A DNA stretch of 64,000 bases from Halococcus saccharolyticus DSM 5350 (GTDB lineage: Archaea > Halobacteriota > Halobacteria > Halobacteriales > Halococcaceae). The notes beneath the pieces were generated by a model. That model did not search any database. It was not told the origin of the DNA and was given only the letters and a program-made list of their open reading frames with translations. Both the position numbers and the translations under genes were made by a program. The stretch is from contig NZ_AOMD01000015.1 in the NCBI RefSeq assembly GCF_000336915.1, positions 57,157 through 121,156 of the forward strand, in the 5' to 3' direction. Shown here in pieces: positions 61,005 to 64,000 of this stretch (its first letter is position 1; each line of letters opens with the position of its first letter).

Positions 61005-61448
61005 ATGACGGAGACTCCAGAAACGAGTCCGATCGAGGAGCGCGACGAGAACGACCGAGAACTGGAAGAGCGCAGGGCGGACGAAACGGAAGCGCCGGTG
61101 GCCGATGGGCCACGGGCCGCCGACTTCGAGACGGTGACGGCGGAGCTGGCCGACGCGTTCGATATCGACGGCCGACGGGGCGAGACGATCACCGATCTCC
61201 GGACGACCGAGACCGACGACGGACGTCAGGTCGTCGCGACCGTCGAGAAATCCCGGTCGACGATGGTCACTCACCGTCTCGACGACGCGAAACGGAGCGG
61301 AAAGCGCGTGGGTGGCGGTGCGGCGATCCTCGCGTTTCTGGCCGGCGTGGCGTACGCAGTGTTCGCCGCACGACGACTGCTCGGGAGCGATGGCGACGAG
61401 ACTCGTGAGGACGAGACGCCGCCCGAGGAGATCTCACTCGACGAGTAG
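61005..61448 (+). CDS. Single-pass membrane protein, unknown function
   Basis: This 147-residue, very acidic protein (MTETPETSPIEERDENDREL) has a soluble domain of about 90 residues (DFETVTAELADAFDIDGRRG, RQVVATVEKSRSTMVTHRLD), one helix GGAAILAFLAGVAYAVFAARRL near residue 105, and a short acidic tail. It has no recognised family. It follows thiC by 112 bases and precedes the corrinoid adenosyltransferase by 93. Confidence 0.65.
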   Translation: MTETPETSPIEERDENDRELEERRADETEAPVADGPRAADFETVTAELADAFDIDGRRGETITDLRTTETDDGRQVVATVEKSRSTMVTHRLDDAKRSGKRVGGGAAILAFLAGVAYAVFAARRLLGSDGDETREDETPPEEISLDE

Positions 61449-61541
61449 CGGTCGACGCCCGTAGTGCTCACATTCGTGGACGAAACGCCCGGACGACTGC
61501 CGACCGACAGCGTATAAGTCGCCAGCGGTCGTTGTCGCGCC

Positions 61542-62075
61542 ATGACGATCTACACGGGCCGGGGCGACGAGGGTCAGACCGATCTCCGGACGATGGATCG
61601 CGTCTCGAAGGCCAGTCCACGAATCGAGGCCTACGGGACGGTGGACGAAGTGAATGCGACTGTCGGGCGAGTCCGACCGACGGGTTACGACGATGTGGAC
61701 GAGCAGCTCCGCGCGATCCAGAACCACCTCCATATCGTGCAGGCCGACTTCGCGAACCCCGACCCGGACACCGAGGACCCGCAGATGACCGCCGAGCGCA
61801 CGGACCGTCTGGAGGAGTGGATGGACGCCTACGACGACGAACTCGAACCCCTCCAGTCGTTCATCCTCCCCGGCGGTGGCGACGCGGGCGCGCGCCTCCA
61901 CCACGCCCGGGCGGTCTGCCGGCGGGCCGAGCGCCGCGCGGTCGCGCTCGCGAGCGAGGAGGAAATCAACGAGGCCGCGGTGGTTTACCTGAACCGCCTC
62001 TCGGACGCGCTGTTCACCCTGGCGCGCGTGGTGAACCAGCGCGACGGGGTGGCAGAGGAAGCGCCCGAGTACTGA
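61542..62075 (+). CDS. Cob(I)yrinic acid a,c-diamide adenosyltransferase, PduO-type
   Basis: This 177-residue helical protein shows YTGRGDEGQTDLRTMDRVSK (P-loop-like G-R-G-D-x-G-x-T), RIEAYGTVDEVNATVGRVRP (E-x-Y-G-x-V-D-E), SFILPGGGDAGARLHHARAV, CRRAERRAVAL, and LNRLSDALFTLAR (Asn-Arg-x-S-D). These are the conserved ATP- and corrinoid-binding motifs of PduO-type ATRs. It makes adenosylcobalamin or its precursor, needed by haloarchaeal B12-dependent ribonucleotide reductase and methylmalonyl-CoA mutase. Confidence 0.93.
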   Translation: MTIYTGRGDEGQTDLRTMDRVSKASPRIEAYGTVDEVNATVGRVRPTGYDDVDEQLRAIQNHLHIVQADFANPDPDTEDPQMTAERTDRLEEWMDAYDDELEPLQSFILPGGGDAGARLHHARAVCRRAERRAVALASEEEINEAAVVYLNRLSDALFTLARVVNQRDGVAEEAPEY

Positions 62076-62115
62076 AGACAACGTTTATACTTCGAGGTCG
62101 GGAACTGATGGATGC

Positions 62116-62190
62116 GGGTCGGTGATCTAGGCCGGTTATGATACCTCCTTCACACGGAGGAAGTCGGCGGTTCAAATCCGCCCCGACCCA
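62116..62190 (+). tRNA. tRNA-Val (CAC)
   Basis: GGGTCGG pairs with CCGACCC in the acceptor stem, followed by discriminator A. The anticodon arm is CCTCC-TTCACAC-GGAGG with anticodon CAC (valine), and the T arm is GGCGG-TTCAAAT-CCGCC. CCA is not encoded. No intron. It marks the left border of low-GC DNA, a common integration place. Confidence 0.95.
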
Positions 62191-62285
62191 CTTCTGACGG
62201 CGCGACACGACGAGCGAAGCGAGGAGCCTGTGCTGCCAGAAATGGTCACGAAGGATTTGAGTCCGCAGAACCAGGGAGCAAAGGG

Positions 62286-63179
62286 CTACTTCCGGTCTTC
62301 ATTGTCGGAGATATCATAATAATAGTCGGTGTGTAGAGCTTGCTCCCACCGGAGGAGACACAGAAGATTCAATATAATAAAGAATTGACCTAGTGGCTTT
62401 TCTTCTCCGTGATAGAGCCCATTCCGCCAATTCTGAATCACTCCATATGCCTGATCTGGTCCAGCACCTTCGCTGAAAGCAGCAACTTCGTGCCTAAAGT
62501 CTACTAAAATGTCTGAAAAACTACTCCGCACAACCTCTCTTTCTACGTGGAGCAATAATGCGCCAATGCTGCTAACATAGGTATCTTCGTCCTCACTATA
62601 TGTATAATATTCCTCACCCTGACTAAGTCGTCGGATTCGTCCCTCTGGCTTCAGACGACCATCAAAACAGATATCTTCTCGTGATATTTCCTTCAAGAAT
62701 GCTTCCAGCGAAGCGTACACTAAATAGTTGGCTAACAAGTGTGAGTTTGCACCGAGAAATGACTCCTCTTCTGGAGCGGACATTATACAACTAAGGACGG
62801 TAGACATCTTAACCATTTGATCAAAGTATTGCGTTCCTTCTGACCCTCTGGGGCGGACTTGTCTATAACTCTCTCGCCAGTATTCACGGTGATCTTCAGT
62901 AATCTTGGCTTGCCCGACCCGAGTCAACGGAATAGCTAACTTCAGAAGTTTCTTTGGCGAAAGCTCACCAATATCCTCAACAGAATTATCAAAGGACAGA
63001 AGAACGTTGTCTGTCGGGAATTCGTTAGAATCGAAAACGGAGGAAACGCCATTCGTGATACCCCATTTCAAGGGATAATCGACGCTCTCCTGATCTCCGA
63101 TCCGAATCTCTAATCTCGAATCAGAGGGGTATCTTTGATGATAATTGTGGTACCGACGTTCAATCTCTTTCCACTCCAT
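62286..63179 (-). CDS. Low-GC hypothetical protein with C-terminal HEPN-like motif
   Basis: This 297-residue protein (MEWKEIERRYHNYHQRYPSD) is AT-rich and unusually rich in Tyr, Asn and Ile for a haloarchaeon, so it was probably acquired. The middle has helical stretches (SHLLANYLVYASLEAFLKEI) that resemble the helical cap of HEPN-like or MAE_28990-type proteins, and the C-terminus has VIQNWRNGLYHGEEKPLGQF with R-N-x3-H (R-x4-H). No partner gene is visible before the insertion element on its upstream side. A defence or RNA-cleavage role is only inferred. Confidence 0.6.
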   Translation of the reverse strand: MEWKEIERRYHNYHQRYPSDSRLEIRIGDQESVDYPLKWGITNGVSSVFDSNEFPTDNVLLSFDNSVEDIGELSPKKLLKLAIPLTRVGQAKITEDHREYWRESYRQVRPRGSEGTQYFDQMVKMSTVLSCIMSAPEEESFLGANSHLLANYLVYASLEAFLKEISREDICFDGRLKPEGRIRRLSQGEEYYTYSEDEDTYVSSIGALLLHVEREVVRSSFSDILVDFRHEVAAFSEGAGPDQAYGVIQNWRNGLYHGEEKPLGQFFIILNLLCLLRWEQALHTDYYYDISDNEDRK

Positions 63180-63215
63180 GATACTGATGACACTCGCATC
63201 AGTGTGTCTTTAATC

Positions 63216-64000
63216 GGCTCTGTAGTTTCGCTAGACGCGAAGGCTACGACTGCGTTATTGCCGTAGAAAGCGAAGAGACGGATTGGTTTGACATCCGAAA
63301 TCCGTCTCTTCACGCGTGTTACGGTGGCTAAAGCTAAATCAGTTGTCGCTAATCCGAACGAACCCGCCGACCCCGAAGGGGGTGGCGGGTTCGCCGAATG
63401 GGCCATGCTCACGCTGCATGCACTTCGCATCGAACTAGGCAAATCCTACCGCGTCGCGGTGGATTTGCTCAGCGAGATGCCGGGTGTCCTCAACGAAATC
63501 GGTCTCACGCGTCTCCCACACTACACCGTTCTCCGCACATGGTTTGAGCGGATTCCAACCGAGACCTGGCGTGCGTTTCTCGGCGCGTCAGCCGAGAAAC
63601 GCACTGGCCATGCTGCCATCGATTCGACCGGCTTTGACCGTGACCAGCCCAGCCGCCACTACGCCAACCGCACCCACTACCGCGTCCGGGCGCTGAAAGT
63701 CACCGCTCTCGTGGATGTCCAAACGCTGTATATCACCGACATCCACTCGACCACCTCGAAGAAACACGACGCGAAGATCGGCCCGCAGGTCGCCCGGCGC
63801 AACGCCGGCGACCTGCGGAGCCTCGCAGCCGATCGAGGCTATGACGCGAAAGCCTTCCGCGACGAACTTCGTGAAAACGGCATCAGACCGCTGATCAAGC
63901 ATAGGATCATGAACCCACTCGATCACGCCCATAACGCCCGCATGGACGGTGATCGATACCACCAGCGTTCCATGTCAGAAACCGTCTTCTCGTCAATCAA
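63216..64000 (+). mobile_element. IS5-like insertion element, left part
   Basis: The element appears to begin at GGCTCTGTAGTTTCGC (63216 on), a sequence like IS5-family haloarchaeal ends, directly upstream of the low-GC gene's start. GC content jumps at this boundary. The right end lies beyond the window. Confidence 0.6.
63288..64000 (+). CDS. IS5-family transposase, N-terminal part
   Basis: The frame runs from a TTG at 63288 (TSEIRLFTRVTVAKAKSVVA) to the window end with 237 codons. The core shows GHAAIDSTGFDRDQPSRHYA (first catalytic Asp), YRVRALKVTALVDVQTLYI, LRSLAADRGYDAKAFRDELR (second Asp), IRPLIKHRIMNPLDHAHNAR and YHQRSMSETVFSSI leading to the third acidic residue (Glu in SMSETVFS). 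ATG 63405 is an alternative start but would cut the conserved N-terminus. The frame is intact as far as seen, so the element may be mobile. Confidence 0.8.
   Translation, partial: MTSEIRLFTRVTVAKAKSVVANPNEPADPEGGGGFAEWAMLTLHALRIELGKSYRVAVDLLSEMPGVLNEIGLTRLPHYTVLRTWFERIPTETWRAFLGASAEKRTGHAAIDSTGFDRDQPSRHYANRTHYRVRALKVTALVDVQTLYITDIHSTTSKKHDAKIGPQVARRNAGDLRSLAADRGYDAKAFRDELRENGIRPLIKHRIMNPLDHAHNARMDGDRYHQRSMSETVFSSI

Overview
This 64 kb window comes from a halophilic archaeon (Halobacteria). The evidence is acidic proteins, DmsR/Bat-type HTH_10 regulators, halocyanins with Tat signals, DUF1152, DUF2249 and other small haloarchaeal families, AT-rich TATA elements about 30 bases before leaderless starts, and archaeal-type tRNA genes. 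The genus cannot be fixed from the sequence alone.

Bases 1-28,500 are a denitrification and redox region. It opens with the tail of a nitrate reductase operon: NarH end, heme-b subunit, TorD/NarJ chaperone, membrane protein, HEAT protein and an Mrp ATPase ending in a DUF2249 domain. A HTH_10 regulator, a Zn/Cd-type P-ATPase, a universal stress protein, initiator tRNA-Met, a cyclodeaminase-family protein, DUF1152 and a TauE/SafE permease split by an amber codon follow. An AbiE-like HTH plus nucleotidyltransferase pair sits at 13.8-15.6 kb. From 16 to 28.4 kb lie two radical-SAM loci (a small partner plus an AhbC/NirJ-like enzyme; a CGCGG-type small peptide plus a frameshifted SPASM enzyme plus a free-standing HemA C-terminal-like domain), three DUF2249 proteins, a DmsR-type regulator, quinol nitric oxide reductase, copper nitrite reductase and two halocyanins. 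A palindromic element, roughly CGAA-N4-TTCG, recurs at nine places here. At six starts it lies 37-40 bases upstream, so these genes look like one regulon.

Bases 28,500-38,500 are accessory DNA: a possible PD-(D/E)XK-like protein, a TGA-interrupted reading frame, a protein ending in a HEPN-like motif, a hybrid sensor kinase, a truncated and frameshifted glycosyltransferase, a winged-helix protein and a DDE transposase.

Bases 38,500-54,400 are a sugar-catabolic island: TrmB regulator, pyruvate kinase, Gfo6-type sugar dehydrogenase, galactonate dehydratase, a complete sugar ABC transporter, a secreted GH97 glycosidase fused to other modules, and a gluconate-type dehydratase. Three 16-base sites resembling the known haloarchaeal TrmB motif lie upstream of trmB, the transporter and the second dehydratase, with a weaker one near pyk.

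Bases 54,400-64,000 are mainly housekeeping (medium-chain dehydrogenase, phosphoesterase, MgtC/DUF4010 protein, thiC, corrinoid adenosyltransferase, tRNA-Val). They end with a low-GC HEPN-like gene and an IS5-like element cut by the window edge.

Three reading frames carry single in-frame stops (one each of TAA, TAG, TGA), and four single-base deletions in short homopolymers break two others. Gene decay and assembly error must be separated before these are interpreted.
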